This document shows, piece after piece, positions 25,538-34,339 of a stretch of 64,000 nucleotides of DNA. The position numbers and the translations under genes were made by a program. The notes beneath the pieces were generated by a model. The model worked only from the letters and a program-made list of their open reading frames with translations. It ran no database searches and was not told where the DNA came from. The stretch comes from Kaistella jeonii (lineage in GTDB: Bacteria > Bacteroidota > Bacteroidia > Flavobacteriales > Weeksellaceae). Location of the stretch: the NCBI RefSeq assembly GCF_000812865.1, contig NZ_JSYL01000007.1:62001-126000 (forward strand), in the 5' to 3' direction. Each line of letters begins with the position of its first letter. Positions within the stretch are counted from its first letter, which is position 1.

Positions 25538-26095
25538 TTATTTCAGTTGATCCAGCGAGGCGTTTAATTTCAGCACATTTACTTTTTGAGGCGCAAAGAA
25601 GATTATATTTTCATCTGCTGAGTTTTGTGCGATCAACTCTTTCACCTTATCCGCAGTGATTTTTCTGGCTTTGGCTACTCTATCGATTTGGAATTCTGCT
25701 GCCTGAACAGAAATATTTGGATCTAATCCGCTTCCACTTGCGGTAATTAAATCTACTGGGATCTTTACTTCAGTCATGGTCGGATTCTGCATTTTTAAAG
25801 TATCAATTCTTTTTTGAACCATTTCCAGATATTCGGGATTGTTCGGTCCTTTATTGCTTGCGCCACTTCCGGCAGCATTGTAATTGACCACCGATGGTCG
25901 ACCGTGAAAATATTGCGGAAGCGTAAACTGTTGTCCAATGTTGGCATATTGTTTCTGACCTTTCACGGTAATTTGATCCGCAAGTCCTTTGTTTGGAATT
26001 ATTTTTCCGAAACCGAAGACGATAAACGTGTAAACACCGATTACTACTACCATTCCTAAAGTAAGTACTAAAGCTGGTACGATATATTTTTTCAT
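25538..26095 (-). CDS. kdpC: potassium-transporting ATPase subunit C
   Basis: KdpC is the single-span subunit that stabilises ATP binding in the KdpFABC pump. The 185-residue protein has an N-terminal membrane helix (YIVPALVLTLGMVVVIGVYTFIVFGFG) and the periplasmic domain with the conserved YFHGRPSVVNYNAAGSGASNKGPNNPEYLEMV, then LITASGSGLDPNISVQAAEFQIDRVAK. These are the KdpC landmarks. It is separated from kdpB by 209 bases with no gene, which is wider than usual for this operon and holds a purine-rich, repeat-like sequence. Confidence 0.96.
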   Translation of the reverse strand: MKKYIVPALVLTLGMVVVIGVYTFIVFGFGKIIPNKGLADQITVKGQKQYANIGQQFTLPQYFHGRPSVVNYNAAGSGASNKGPNNPEYLEMVQKRIDTLKMQNPTMTEVKIPVDLITASGSGLDPNISVQAAEFQIDRVAKARKITADKVKELIAQNSADENIIFFAPQKVNVLKLNASLDQLK

Positions 26096-26304
26096 TATTT
26101 TAAGATTAAAATTATATTAATTGACTGATTTTTTTATTAAAAGCTGGGTTTTGAAACAAGCGATTATTGCAGCCCGACTTGAATGAAGCTCTTTGTGTGA
26201 CGAGGAACGAGGAGCAAAAAAGCGGGAATGGAAGGCGGAAAAAGCTGCCCAAAAAAATTAAATTAGGCTTTTCGACGAAGTCAAATGTCTGCCATAAAAA
26301 ACTT
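26096..26304. other. 209-base gap between kdpB and kdpC
   Basis: No credible gene is seen. The stretch contains a purine-rich block (around 26185-26255) with CGAGGAACGAGGAGC and several A runs, unlike coding sequence. It looks like an inserted intergenic repeat; no second copy of this block is present in the window. Confidence 0.4.
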
Positions 26305-28347
26305 TTACATAAAGAACGTCACGACCAAATCGATCAATTTTATTCCGATAAATGGAACGATAATTCCGCCCAAACCGTAGATCAAAAGGTTTCTTCGTAA
26401 CAACGCACTTGCACCGATCGGTTTGTATTCTACGCCTTTCAAAGCCAGTGGAATGAGGAACGGAATAATGATCGCATTGAAGATGACCGCTGATAAAATG
26501 GCGCTTTGTGGACTGTGCAAATTCATGATATTTAAAAATTGCAGGGCCGGAATAAAGGTGATAAACAAGGCTGGAATAATGGCGAAATATTTCGCTACAT
26601 CATTGGCGATGGAGAACGTTGTCAAAGTTCCGCGCGTCATTAAAAGTTGTTTCCCGATCTCTACGATCTCAATTAATTTGGTTGGATCATTATCTAAATC
26701 GACCATATTTCCGGCTTCTTTTGCAGCCTGAGTTCCACTGTTCATCGCGACACCAACATCTGCTTGCGCCAAAGCCGGTGCATCATTCGTTCCATCACCC
26801 ATCATGGCGACGAGTTTTCCGCTTTCCTGTTCGCGTTTGATGTAGTTCATTTTATCTTCCGGTTTGGCTTCGGCAATAAAATCATCAACTCCAGCTTTTT
26901 CGGCGATAAATTTTGCAGTTAAAGGATTATCTCCGGTTACCATCACGGTTTTTACACCCATTTTACGCAACCTCTGGAAACGTTCGTTCATGCCGGTTTT
27001 GATAATATCCTGAAGTTCAATAACGCCGATCACTTTATCGTTTTCCAATACTACCAATGGAGTTCCGCCGTTATTAGATATTTTTTCCACGGCTTCTTTC
27101 GTTTCAGGAGGAAAAGAATTGCCGGCTTTTTCCGTCATATTTTTAATGGAATCATAAGCACCTTTCCGTATTCTCGTGTCGGCGAAATCAACTCCGGAAC
27201 TTCTGGTTTCCGCGGTGAATTCGATAAAACTTGCATTTTCAATAATGAGGTTTTCGGGTTGTAAAGCAGCGAGTTCCAGAATTGATTTTCCCTCCGGAGT
27301 TTCATCTGCCAAAGAACTTAAGGCTGCAGATCTAATGAAGTCTGTTTCCACTACTCCATTTGATGGATAAAAATTAGTCGCTTTTCTATTTCCAATGGTA
27401 ATTGTTCCCGTTTTATCTAAAAGTAAAACATCAATGTCACCCGCAGTTTCTACGGCTTTTCCAGATTTTGTGATCACGTTTGCACGCAAAGCTCTGTCCA
27501 TTCCTGCAATTCCGATGGCTGAAAGTAACCCACCAATTGTGGTTGGAATCAGACAAACAAAAAGAGAAATAAAAGCTGCAATTGTAATCGGAGTTTGAGA
27601 ATAATCTGCGAAAGGTTTTAAGGTAACCGTTACGATGATAAATACCAAAGTAAATCCGGCCAATAAAATTGTTAAAGCAATTTCGTTAGGCGTTTTTTGT
27701 CGACTTGCTCCTTCAACCAGAGCGATCATTTTATCTAAAAAACTTTCCCCGGGTTTGGTGTTAACTTTTACTTTAATTCGGTCGGAAAGAACTTTTGTTC
27801 CACCTGTAACTGAAGATTTATCTCCACCTGCTTCCCGAATTACCGGAGCACTTTCTCCTGTGATGGCACTTTCGTCAATGGTCGCTAAGCCCTCAATAAT
27901 TTCGCCATCCATCGGAATTTGATCTCCCGCAACGCAAAGGAAAATATCACCGAGTTGCATTTGTGCAGACATTTTCTGAACGGTTTCAACTTCAAATCCT
28001 CGTTTATTTTCTAAAATTAATTTAGCCGGAGTTTCTTCTCTGGTTTTTCTTAAAGTATCTGCTTGTGCTTTTCCACGGGCTTCCGCGATGGCTTCCGCAA
28101 AATTTGCGAATAAAACCGTTAGAAAGAGCGTAATAAATATGGTAAAATTATAACCGAAACTTCCCTGACTTTTTTCTCCCATCAACGTCCAGATGGAAAC
28201 AACGAGCATCACAACCGTTCCCACTTCTACCAAAAACATAATTGGGTTTTTGATCATCACGCGGGGATCCAGTTTTACCAAAGCCTGTTTCAGCGCTTCA
28301 TTTACTAAATCTTTTTGAAAAAGATTTTGTGTATTATTTGTTTTCAT
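26305..28347 (-). CDS. kdpB: potassium-transporting ATPase subunit B
   Basis: KdpB is the P-type ATPase subunit that hydrolyses ATP to drive high-affinity K+ import. The 680-residue protein is full length. It has the actuator motif [11 protein letters not shown], the phosphorylation site D311 in [13 protein letters not shown], the nucleotide-binding region with [25 protein letters not shown], and the hinge [21 protein letters not shown]. The multi-pass membrane domain runs at both ends, with [18 protein letters not shown] closing the chain. The order kdpF-A-B-C is the usual one, with 17 bases between kdpA and kdpB. Confidence 0.97.
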   Translation of the reverse strand: MKTNNTQNLFQKDLVNEALKQALVKLDPRVMIKNPIMFLVEVGTVVMLVVSIWTLMGEKSQGSFGYNFTIFITLFLTVLFANFAEAIAEARGKAQADTLRKTREETPAKLILENKRGFEVETVQKMSAQMQLGDIFLCVAGDQIPMDGEIIEGLATIDESAITGESAPVIREAGGDKSSVTGGTKVLSDRIKVKVNTKPGESFLDKMIALVEGASRQKTPNEIALTILLAGFTLVFIIVTVTLKPFADYSQTPITIAAFISLFVCLIPTTIGGLLSAIGIAGMDRALRANVITKSGKAVETAGDIDVLLLDKTGTITIGNRKATNFYPSNGVVETDFIRSAALSSLADETPEGKSILELAALQPENLIIENASFIEFTAETRSSGVDFADTRIRKGAYDSIKNMTEKAGNSFPPETKEAVEKISNNGGTPLVVLENDKVIGVIELQDIIKTGMNERFQRLRKMGVKTVMVTGDNPLTAKFIAEKAGVDDFIAEAKPEDKMNYIKREQESGKLVAMMGDGTNDAPALAQADVGVAMNSGTQAAKEAGNMVDLDNDPTKLIEIVEIGKQLLMTRGTLTTFSIANDVAKYFAIIPALFITFIPALQFLNIMNLHSPQSAILSAVIFNAIIIPFLIPLALKGVEYKPIGASALLRRNLLIYGLGGIIVPFIGIKLIDLVVTFFM

Positions 28348-28364
28348 TATTTAATTATCAAAAA

Positions 28365-30059
28365 TTATTTGGTGATCGAAGTCAAATATTCTGCGATCGG
28401 TCCCAGTGTTAAAGCCGGGAAGAAAGCCAGTGCTGCGATCAATAATATCACGCCCAAAGTCATTAAACCAAAAGTCGGCGTATCTGTTTTTAAAGTTCCG
28501 GCACTTTCCGGGATGTATTTTTTCTGAGCCAGTAATCCTGCGATCGCAACCGGACCGATAATGGGCAGAAATCTGGAGAGAATCAAAACGATTCCTGTTG
28601 CGATATTCCACCATTGCGTATTATCACCTAATCCTTCGAAACCGGAACCGTTATTCGCAGAGGAAGAAGTAAATTCATAAAGCATTTCGCTGAACCCATG
28701 GAAGGACGGATTATTCAAAGTCGCCGTTCCAAATTGCGGTTGATAAGCCGTTAAAGCCGTTCCTGCGAGAATTAAAAGCGGATGTAGAAGTGCGATCATC
28801 ATGGCAATCTTCATTTCTTTGGCTTCAATCTTCTTTCCTAAAAATTCCGGTGTTCTTCCCACCATTAATCCACTGATAAAAACCGCGAGAATAATGAAAA
28901 CGAGATAATTTAGAATTCCGACTCCAACTCCACCGTAAAAACAGTTGATCATCATTGCGAGCAACATATTCATTCCAGAAAGTGGCATATAACTGTCGTG
29001 CATAGAATTCACAGAACCAGTAGAAATAACGGTGGTTGCAACGCTCCAGTAAGCCGAAGCAGAGGAACCAAACCGAATTTCCTTTCCTTCCATATTCCCT
29101 AAGGAAATATTAGCACCCATTTCCTGCACAGCAGGATTTCCGGCATTTTCAAAGGCGACATTCATGGCCATTAAGGATAAAAATCCAATTGACATGACGG
29201 CAAAAATGGTCCAGCTTAATTTTCGTCTTTTAATAAAATATCCGAATGCAAAAACCAAAGCGAAAGGAATCAACATTTGTGAAACCATCTCCGTAAAATT
29301 GGTAATGTAGGTCGGATTTTCTAAAGGATGTGCGGAGTTGGTTCCAAAAAATCCACCACCGTTCGTTCCTAAATGTTTGATCGGTACAAAAGCCGCAACC
29401 GGACCGGTTGAAACATCGATACTTTTCCCTTCCATATTGGTAATTTTGTCTTTACCGTTGAAAGTCATCGGAGTTCCGTTCACCAATAAAATAAAACCAA
29501 CTACTATTGAAAGTGGTATTAAAATTCTTGTAATAGATCTTACGAAGAAATCAAAGAAGTTTCCCAAATTTTCAGTTGTTTTTTCCTTGAAGGCGACAAA
29601 AACGTGGGCAACTGCGGCCATTCCTGTTGCAGCTGTGGTAAACTGAAGAAACATTAAATACAACTGACCCAAATAACTTACGCCAGATTCCCCGGAGTAA
29701 TGCTGCAAATTACAGTTCACTAAAAAGGAAATAGTCGTATTGAAAGCCAGATCGGCGGTCATACTTGGATTATTATCTGGATTCAAAGGCAACCAACTTT
29801 GGTTCATGAAAACAAACAATCCAAGTAAAAACCACAAAAAATTGATTGCCAATAAAGCCATCATATTTTGTTTCCAGTTCCAGCCAGTCAGCGGATTCAA
29901 ACCTGAAAGACGGAAAAATAATCTTTCTATTGGATCAAAAATAAAATCCAAAAATGTTTTTTCGTGTCCGTAAACTTTAGCGATATATTTCCCGAGTGGT
30001 ATTGCTAAAATCAAGGTGACAACGAACATGAGGACAAGTCCTAGTAATTCTATATTCAT
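28365..30059 (-). CDS. kdpA: potassium-transporting ATPase subunit A
   Basis: KdpA is the channel-like, K+-selective subunit descended from the K+ transporter superfamily, with four repeated pore loops. The 564-residue protein has the expected length. It shows ten or so membrane segments and the family stretches LNPLTGWNWKQNMMALLAIN, QHYSGESGVSYLGQ, HLGTNGGGFFGTNSAHPLENP and GMNMLLAMMINCFYGGVGVG. It works with KdpB, KdpC and KdpF as one complex in the inner membrane. Eleven bases separate its start from the kdpF stop. Confidence 0.97.
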   Translation of the reverse strand: MNIELLGLVLMFVVTLILAIPLGKYIAKVYGHEKTFLDFIFDPIERLFFRLSGLNPLTGWNWKQNMMALLAINFLWFLLGLFVFMNQSWLPLNPDNNPSMTADLAFNTTISFLVNCNLQHYSGESGVSYLGQLYLMFLQFTTAATGMAAVAHVFVAFKEKTTENLGNFFDFFVRSITRILIPLSIVVGFILLVNGTPMTFNGKDKITNMEGKSIDVSTGPVAAFVPIKHLGTNGGGFFGTNSAHPLENPTYITNFTEMVSQMLIPFALVFAFGYFIKRRKLSWTIFAVMSIGFLSLMAMNVAFENAGNPAVQEMGANISLGNMEGKEIRFGSSASAYWSVATTVISTGSVNSMHDSYMPLSGMNMLLAMMINCFYGGVGVGILNYLVFIILAVFISGLMVGRTPEFLGKKIEAKEMKIAMMIALLHPLLILAGTALTAYQPQFGTATLNNPSFHGFSEMLYEFTSSSANNGSGFEGLGDNTQWWNIATGIVLILSRFLPIIGPVAIAGLLAQKKYIPESAGTLKTDTPTFGLMTLGVILLIAALAFFPALTLGPIAEYLTSITK

Positions 30060-30070
30060 TTCGTTTTAAT

Positions 30071-30148
30071 TTAAAATTTTTCGGGTTTGATGAGCACGTA
30101 GCAGATGTAGCCAAATGCTGCGAGTGAAAGGATAAATAAGGTCCACAT
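30071..30148 (-). CDS. kdpF: potassium-transporting ATPase subunit F
   Basis: An ATG at 30148 opens a 25-codon frame. The product, MWTLFILSLAAFGYICYVLI followed by KPEKF, has one hydrophobic helix and the KdpF hallmark ending in Y-x-L-x-(R/K)-PE-(R/K)-F. KdpF is a tiny lipid-like subunit that stabilises the KdpABC complex. Its place directly before kdpA, 11 bases away, is the normal operon position. It is easily missed in automatic annotation because of its size. Confidence 0.9.
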   Translation of the reverse strand: MWTLFILSLAAFGYICYVLIKPEKF

Positions 30149-30152
30149 AGGT

Positions 30153-30236
30153 TTAAATTTTATCAAAAAAGTTAATAGATTTGGCGAGGAGGAAAAAGAT
30201 TCCAATTCCGAGAGCCAGTAAAATGAGGGTCAACAT
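30153..30236 (-). CDS. 27-residue membrane micropeptide before kdpF
   Basis: An ATG at 30236 starts 27 codons ending TAA at 30153, four bases before the kdpF start. The product is MLTLILLALGIGIFFLLAKS followed by INFFDKI: one strongly hydrophobic helix with a short polar tail. It resembles KdpF in size and topology but lacks the PEKF ending. The tight packing (gaps of 12 and 4 bases) between the 37-residue ORF and kdpF argues for a real gene co-translated with the pump. It could be a second accessory subunit of Kdp. Alternative: a fortuitous open frame in a leader. Confidence 0.6.
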   Translation of the reverse strand: MLTLILLALGIGIFFLLAKSINFFDKI

Positions 30237-30248
30237 TGTTATAAATTT

Positions 30249-30362
30249 TTAAGGATTAAAGATTCTGTAAGTGATTCCGACAAAAATAATGAGACCAAAG
30301 AAAGCGGCGAGTAAATGCCAGGATCTTAGTTTTCTATAATATTTTAATCTCCAATTGATCAT
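30249..30362 (-). CDS. 37-residue membrane micropeptide heading the kdp operon
   Basis: From the ATG at 30362 the product is MINWRLKYYRKLRSWHLLAA then FFGLIIFVGITYRIFNP. A basic, amphipathic N-terminus of about 15 residues is followed by one transmembrane helix, giving an N-in topology by the positive-inside rule. The frame extends upstream, but those codons look non-coding and cross the likely leader. It is the first of three micro-ORFs packed before kdpA. I know no named family; a small regulator or subunit of the Kdp complex is the simplest inference. Confidence 0.6.
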   Translation of the reverse strand: MINWRLKYYRKLRSWHLLAAFFGLIIFVGITYRIFNP

Positions 30363-30481
30363 TGCTTTATATTTTAATATGCCAGAAGATTTACAAATGG
30401 TAGTCCGCAACTTTTTAAAAGCCTTGCATGGACTTACTACAAAGAGTTTCTGGTGATTTTTTGAAATTAGAAACATGAAAA

Positions 30482-30504
30482 AAGCCTATCATTTTGATAG
30501 GCTT
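30482..30504 (-). terminator. Terminator-type hairpin upstream of the kdp operon
   Basis: AAGCCTATC and GATAGGCTT form a perfect nine-pair stem with a five-base loop, followed on the minus strand by six T. It could end the response-regulator transcript (about 290 bases earlier) or act as an attenuator in a long kdp leader. Confidence 0.7.
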
Positions 30505-30506
30505 GA

Positions 30507-30521
30507 TTCTCAAATTGAGAA
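30507..30521. promoter_or_regulatory. Perfect palindrome, possible regulator binding site
   Basis: TTCTCAAATTGAGAA is a perfect 7-1-7 palindrome about 150 bases upstream of the first kdp micro-ORF, a typical distance for an upstream activating site of an NtrC-type regulator. Confidence 0.4.
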
Positions 30522-30540
30522 GTTATTTAGGTGAATATGA

Positions 30541-30790
30541 GATGGAATTGCGCGGGATTTTTAAACGCAAAGAACACAAAGGTTTTTCTGAATTGCTGAA
30601 AACATTGTGAAGAAATTAAGGGCGCAAAGGCGTTTCACTTAGCAACGGCGAAAAGTTTCTTTTTAAAATTTTTCAGCAGTAAGAAAGCAATCGGAATTTA
30701 AAACGGAAATTATCATAAGAGGAACGAAGCATCTCAAAAAGAGATCCTTCATTGTACATTGTTTTGTTCAGAATGACAAAAGATTTCTAT
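30541..30790. repeat. Intergenic stretch with degenerate repeats
   Basis: No gene is seen between the palindrome and the response-regulator stop codon. The stretch holds degenerate CGCAAAG/GCAAAGGCG words (30568-30635) like those at 33045-33115 and 38690-38760. It then has a GAGGAACGAAGCATCTC... TTCAGAATGACAAAAG block (30719-30783) of a type common between genes in this group of bacteria. Confidence 0.45.
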
Positions 30791-32104
30791 TTATTTCATT
30801 TGATATTCCTCGAGTTTGCGGTATAAAGTTGCAATGCCGATGTCGAGAAGGCGCGCTGCTTCGGCTTTATTTCCTTTCGTGTAATTCAAAACTTTTAAGA
30901 TATGATCTTTTTCTACGGAAGACATGGCGAACGAATTTCCACTTTCTGAAGTGGGTAAATTTTCGGCAGAAAGTTGGTTGTTTTCAATTAAAATCAGACT
31001 TCTTTCGAGCGTGTTTTTTAACTCACGGATATTTCCTTTCCAGGAATTATTTTCTAGTTTATTATAGAAATTTTCATTAATGATGATATTTTTAAGGTTC
31101 ATCTTCGTCGAAAATTGAGCGATGTAGAAGTTTGTCAATTCCCGAATATCAGCTTTTCTTTCCCGCAAAGGCGGAAGATGAATTTCGAAAACATTTAAAC
31201 GGAAATAAAGATCTTCCCGAAAATTCCCGAGACGACTTTCTTCTTTCAAATCCCGATTTGTAGCTGCGATCAAACGAAAATTAGAATTAGAGATTTTGGT
31301 ATCACCCATTTTGATAAACTCCCCACTTTCTAAAACGCGTAACATTTTCGATTGCAGTTCTAAAGGCATTTCTCCGATTTCATCTAAGAATAAAGTTCCA
31401 TTTTGGGCTTCCTCAATCAAACCTTTTTTGTCGGAAACAGCACCCGTAAATGCACCTTTTTTATGTCCGAACAATTCACTTTCCAAAACATCTTTTCCGA
31501 AAGCCGAACAGTTGATCGCCATGAAATTTCCTTTTTTCCGCGAACTTTCGTGGTGAATTGCGTTGGCAAAAACTTCTTTTCCAGTTCCGGTTTCTCCTGT
31601 TAAAAGTACGGCTGTATCCGTATTTGAAACTTTTTCTGCGAGCATTTTCGAATACAAAAAACTTTGAGATTTCCCGATAATCGTTGAAAAATCGCTTTTT
31701 GAATTCACTTTTTCCTGCTGAATATTTTTGCGATTATCTTTTACTTTTTCCAAAGCTTTGGCAACGAGCGGAATAATTTTTTCGTTGTCATCTCCTTTCA
31801 CAATGTAATCATATGCGCCGTTTCTCATGGCTTGGACGCCATCGGGAATGTTTCCGTAAGCGGTCATCAAAATAATTTCGAGGTGTGGATATTTGGTTTT
31901 AATTTCCCGAACCAAATCAACTCCAAAAGCATCCGGAAGTTTAACATCACACAAAACCAAATCGATATCATTGTTCGACAACATATTCATTCCGGAACGC
32001 GCGGTTGAAGCCTGAAAAACTTCGTAGCCTTCATTGGAAACAATCATTCCGAGGAGTTTGAGAAGTTTTAATTCGTCGTCGATGATAAGGATTTTGGAGT
32101 TCAC
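30791..32104 (-). CDS. NtrC-family sigma-54-dependent response regulator of the kdp locus
   Basis: The 437-residue protein has a receiver domain (residues 1-120; acidic pocket IIDDEL, phospho-acceptor Asp in DLVLCDVKLPD, MTAYG, lysine in YIVKGDD). An AAA+ domain follows (about 140-370), with Walker A LTGETGTGKEVFANAIHH, the sigma-54-contact loop GAFTGAVSDKKG, Walker B GTLFLDEIGEMPL and NFRLIAATNRDL. The C-terminal Fis-type helix-turn-helix is HILKVLNYTKGNKAEAARLL. It activates sigma-54 promoters. Its place just upstream of kdpFABC suggests it replaces the OmpR-type KdpE used elsewhere. The likely partner kinase is at 21285-22994. Confidence 0.94.
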   Translation of the reverse strand: MNSKILIIDDELKLLKLLGMIVSNEGYEVFQASTARSGMNMLSNNDIDLVLCDVKLPDAFGVDLVREIKTKYPHLEIILMTAYGNIPDGVQAMRNGAYDYIVKGDDNEKIIPLVAKALEKVKDNRKNIQQEKVNSKSDFSTIIGKSQSFLYSKMLAEKVSNTDTAVLLTGETGTGKEVFANAIHHESSRKKGNFMAINCSAFGKDVLESELFGHKKGAFTGAVSDKKGLIEEAQNGTLFLDEIGEMPLELQSKMLRVLESGEFIKMGDTKISNSNFRLIAATNRDLKEESRLGNFREDLYFRLNVFEIHLPPLRERKADIRELTNFYIAQFSTKMNLKNIIINENFYNKLENNSWKGNIRELKNTLERSLILIENNQLSAENLPTSESGNSFAMSSVEKDHILKVLNYTKGNKAEAARLLDIGIATLYRKLEEYQMK

Positions 32105-32305
32105 AAAAAATTATTTTTAGGTTGGTACTAAAGTAGGAAAAGATTATTTCATCTCGTCGAAAGTTTGGGATATAGATTTTGAGCAAAGAACGCAATGTTT
32201 CTTCGTAATCACCACAAAAAACAAGTATCAATATTAAAAAGAAATGCTCCAAAGCGAAAACTCACTTTGAAACATTTTAATTAATCAATAGAACCGAAGT
32301 CTATT

Positions 32306-32986
32306 TTATTTTTGAAGTTTAGCCAATAACATTTCAGCTACTTTTTCAGAGGAAGCTGGATTTTGTCCCGTGATCAATAAACCATCTTCTAAAGCGTAAG
32401 GTTCGAAATCACCTGCTTTGCTGTAGATTCCACCATTCTCCTTCAACATATCTTCCACCAAGAATGGAACAACATCGGTTAATTTCACCAAAGCTTCTTC
32501 CGTATTTGTAAATCCGGTAACTTTCTTTCCTTTTACCAATGGTTCTCCGTCCTTGTTTTTCACATGTTTCAACGCTGCAGGAGCATGACAAACAAAAGAA
32601 ACAGGTTTATTGGAGTTGTAAAAACTTTCAATCAATTTTGCGGAAGTTTCGCTTTCTGCCAAATCCCAAAGTGGTCCATGACCTCCCGGATAAAATACAG
32701 CATCGTAATCTGTTGCTGAAACTTCAGAAAGTTGGTGTGTTTTGCTTAATTTTTCCTGTAAATCTTTATCAGCTTTAAATCTTTTCGTTGATTCAGTTTG
32801 ATTTTCCGGTTTGTCACTTGTGGGATCAATTGGTGGTTGACCGCCTGCTGGAGAAGCTAAAGTAACCTCAACTCCTTTATCTACTAAATAATAATAAGGA
32901 CTCGCAAATTCTTCAATCCAGAATCCGGTTTTTTCGCCAGTGTTTCCTAATTGATCGTGTGATGTTAAGACAAATAATATTTTCAT
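32306..32986 (-). CDS. DJ-1/PfpI family protein (type 1 glutamine amidotransferase-like)
   Basis: The 226-residue protein has the nucleophile elbow FVCHAPAALKHV with the catalytic cysteine, a nearby acidic residue in FWIEEFASPYYYL, and YPGGHGPLWDL. It resembles Hsp31/YajL-type and GATase1-like enzymes described as glyoxalase III (glyoxal and methylglyoxal to hydroxyacids), deglycase or chaperone. No signal peptide is present, so it is cytoplasmic. It lies 174 bases after the alcohol dehydrogenase gene and on the same strand, at the end of a set of reductase genes that handle reactive carbonyls, which supports a detoxification role. Confidence 0.87.
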   Translation of the reverse strand: MKILFVLTSHDQLGNTGEKTGFWIEEFASPYYYLVDKGVEVTLASPAGGQPPIDPTSDKPENQTESTKRFKADKDLQEKLSKTHQLSEVSATDYDAVFYPGGHGPLWDLAESETSAKLIESFYNSNKPVSFVCHAPAALKHVKNKDGEPLVKGKKVTGFTNTEEALVKLTDVVPFLVEDMLKENGGIYSKAGDFEPYALEDGLLITGQNPASSEKVAEMLLAKLQK

Positions 32987-33040
32987 AATATATTTTTTTT
33001 AATAGTTAATTTAAATTCTGCTCTCTGTTTCATATTTCAA

Positions 33041-33115
33041 TTTTTAACGCAAAGCGCGCGAAGATTTTCTAACAAAGATGCTGTTTTCGAAAGGCCGCAA
33101 AGGATTAAACTTAGC
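33041..33115. repeat. Degenerate CGCAAAG-type intergenic repeat
   Basis: AACGCAAAGCGCGCGAAGATT and GGCCGCAAAGGATTAAACTTAG words match the style of 30568-30650 and 38690-38765. No gene lies here. Confidence 0.45.
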
Positions 33116-33160
33116 AAAGGCTTTGGTCAATTTTAAGTTAAAACTTGCCTTATCTCTTTC

Positions 33161-34321
33161 TTAATAACTCATTTCGATAATTTTCTGAGCGTCAGAAGGT
33201 TTCAAAGATTTATGTTCGCCCAATCCTTCCCAACCTCTTTCGGTAAAGCGTTTTGCAACGGTACTTCCGGTTTCAGAATAGTCTTTGGTGTAGTCTGATA
33301 ATTTAATATCAATTCCTAAAGATTTAAAGAATTCGTCTGTTTTGTCAATTCCAGCGTGGGCTTTTTCCTCTAAAGTACCTTCTGTAATGTTCCAAACTCT
33401 TTCTGCGTATTGTGCTAATTTTTCTTTCTTGGTTTCGAAATTATATCGGTAATGATTTCCGGCTAAAATGGCCAAAGTTCTGGCGTGATCAATTCCATAA
33501 AGAGCGGTCAATTCGTGTCCCATGGAATGAACTGCCCAATCTCCCGGAACTCCTTGTTGAATTAATCCGTTCAAAGCCATGGTACAACTCCACATAAAAT
33601 CAGACGCCGCTTCATAATCTGAAGGATCTTTCATAATTTCCGGAGCCGTTTCAACCAAAGTCTGCATGATACTTTCCGCGAAACGATCCTGTAATTTTGC
33701 ACCGATCGGATACGTCATATATTGTTCCATCACGTGCGTGAAAGCATCTGCAATTCCGTTTGCCAACTGACGTTGAGGAATCGATTTTACTACTTCCGGA
33801 TCAAGGACAGAAAATTGCGGGAACATTCCCGGTCCGCCAAAAGCTAATTTTTCTTTTGTTTCTGCTCTCGTAATTACGGATCCAGAATTCATTTCGGAAC
33901 CGGTTGCAGGAAGCGTTAATACCGTTGCGAAAGGCATTCCTTCTGTTACGGGTTTTTTATTGGTCAATAAATCCCACGGCGTTTCGCCTTCGTATAAAGC
34001 TGCAGCTGATAAAAATTTAGTTCCGTCGATTACAGAACCGCCACCAACTGCCAAAAGGTAAGTGATCTTTTCGTCTTTTATTACTTTTAAAGCTTTTAGT
34101 AAAACGCTGTATTCCGGGTTTGCAGGAATACCACCAAATTCTACAACTTCATAGCCTGAAAGTGCTTTTTTCACCTGATCGTAAATTCCATTTTTCATAA
34201 TGCTTCCACCACCGTAAAGCATTAATATTTTGGAGTTTGCCGGAATTTCGGTGGAGAGATTTTCTATTTGACCTTTACCAAACAATATTTTTGTTGGATT
34301 TCTGTATTTAAAATTGTTCAT
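33161..34321 (-). CDS. iron-containing alcohol dehydrogenase, YqhD-like
   Basis: YqhD-type enzymes reduce short-chain and toxic aldehydes with NADPH. The 386-residue protein begins MNNFKYRNPTKILFGKGQIE and has the nucleotide-binding GGGSVIDGTKFLSAAALY. The metal-site histidines lie in NGIADAFTHVMEQYMTYP, GDWAVHSMGHELTALYGIDHARTLAILAG and similar stretches. DHARTLAIL is a strong marker of this group. The cytoplasmic enzyme is the fourth gene of a TetR-controlled operon, 18 bases after the quinone-reductase-like gene, and fits carbonyl detoxification together with the DJ-1 protein downstream. Confidence 0.92.
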   Translation of the reverse strand: MNNFKYRNPTKILFGKGQIENLSTEIPANSKILMLYGGGSIMKNGIYDQVKKALSGYEVVEFGGIPANPEYSVLLKALKVIKDEKITYLLAVGGGSVIDGTKFLSAAALYEGETPWDLLTNKKPVTEGMPFATVLTLPATGSEMNSGSVITRAETKEKLAFGGPGMFPQFSVLDPEVVKSIPQRQLANGIADAFTHVMEQYMTYPIGAKLQDRFAESIMQTLVETAPEIMKDPSDYEAASDFMWSCTMALNGLIQQGVPGDWAVHSMGHELTALYGIDHARTLAILAGNHYRYNFETKKEKLAQYAERVWNITEGTLEEKAHAGIDKTDEFFKSLGIDIKLSDYTKDYSETGSTVAKRFTERGWEGLGEHKSLKPSDAQKIIEMSY

Positions 34322-34339
34322 ATTATTTATTTTACTGTT

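Noticed and set aside
26167-26400. 77-residue plus-strand frame between kdpB and kdpC
   Set aside because: It overlaps the 3' end of kdpB on the other strand and is lysine-rich without any domain; the DNA looks like a purine-rich repeat.
30362-30480. Sigma-54 promoter just upstream of the kdp micro-ORFs
   Set aside because: TGGCA occurs, but no GC lies at the required ten-base spacing after any GG in this stretch.
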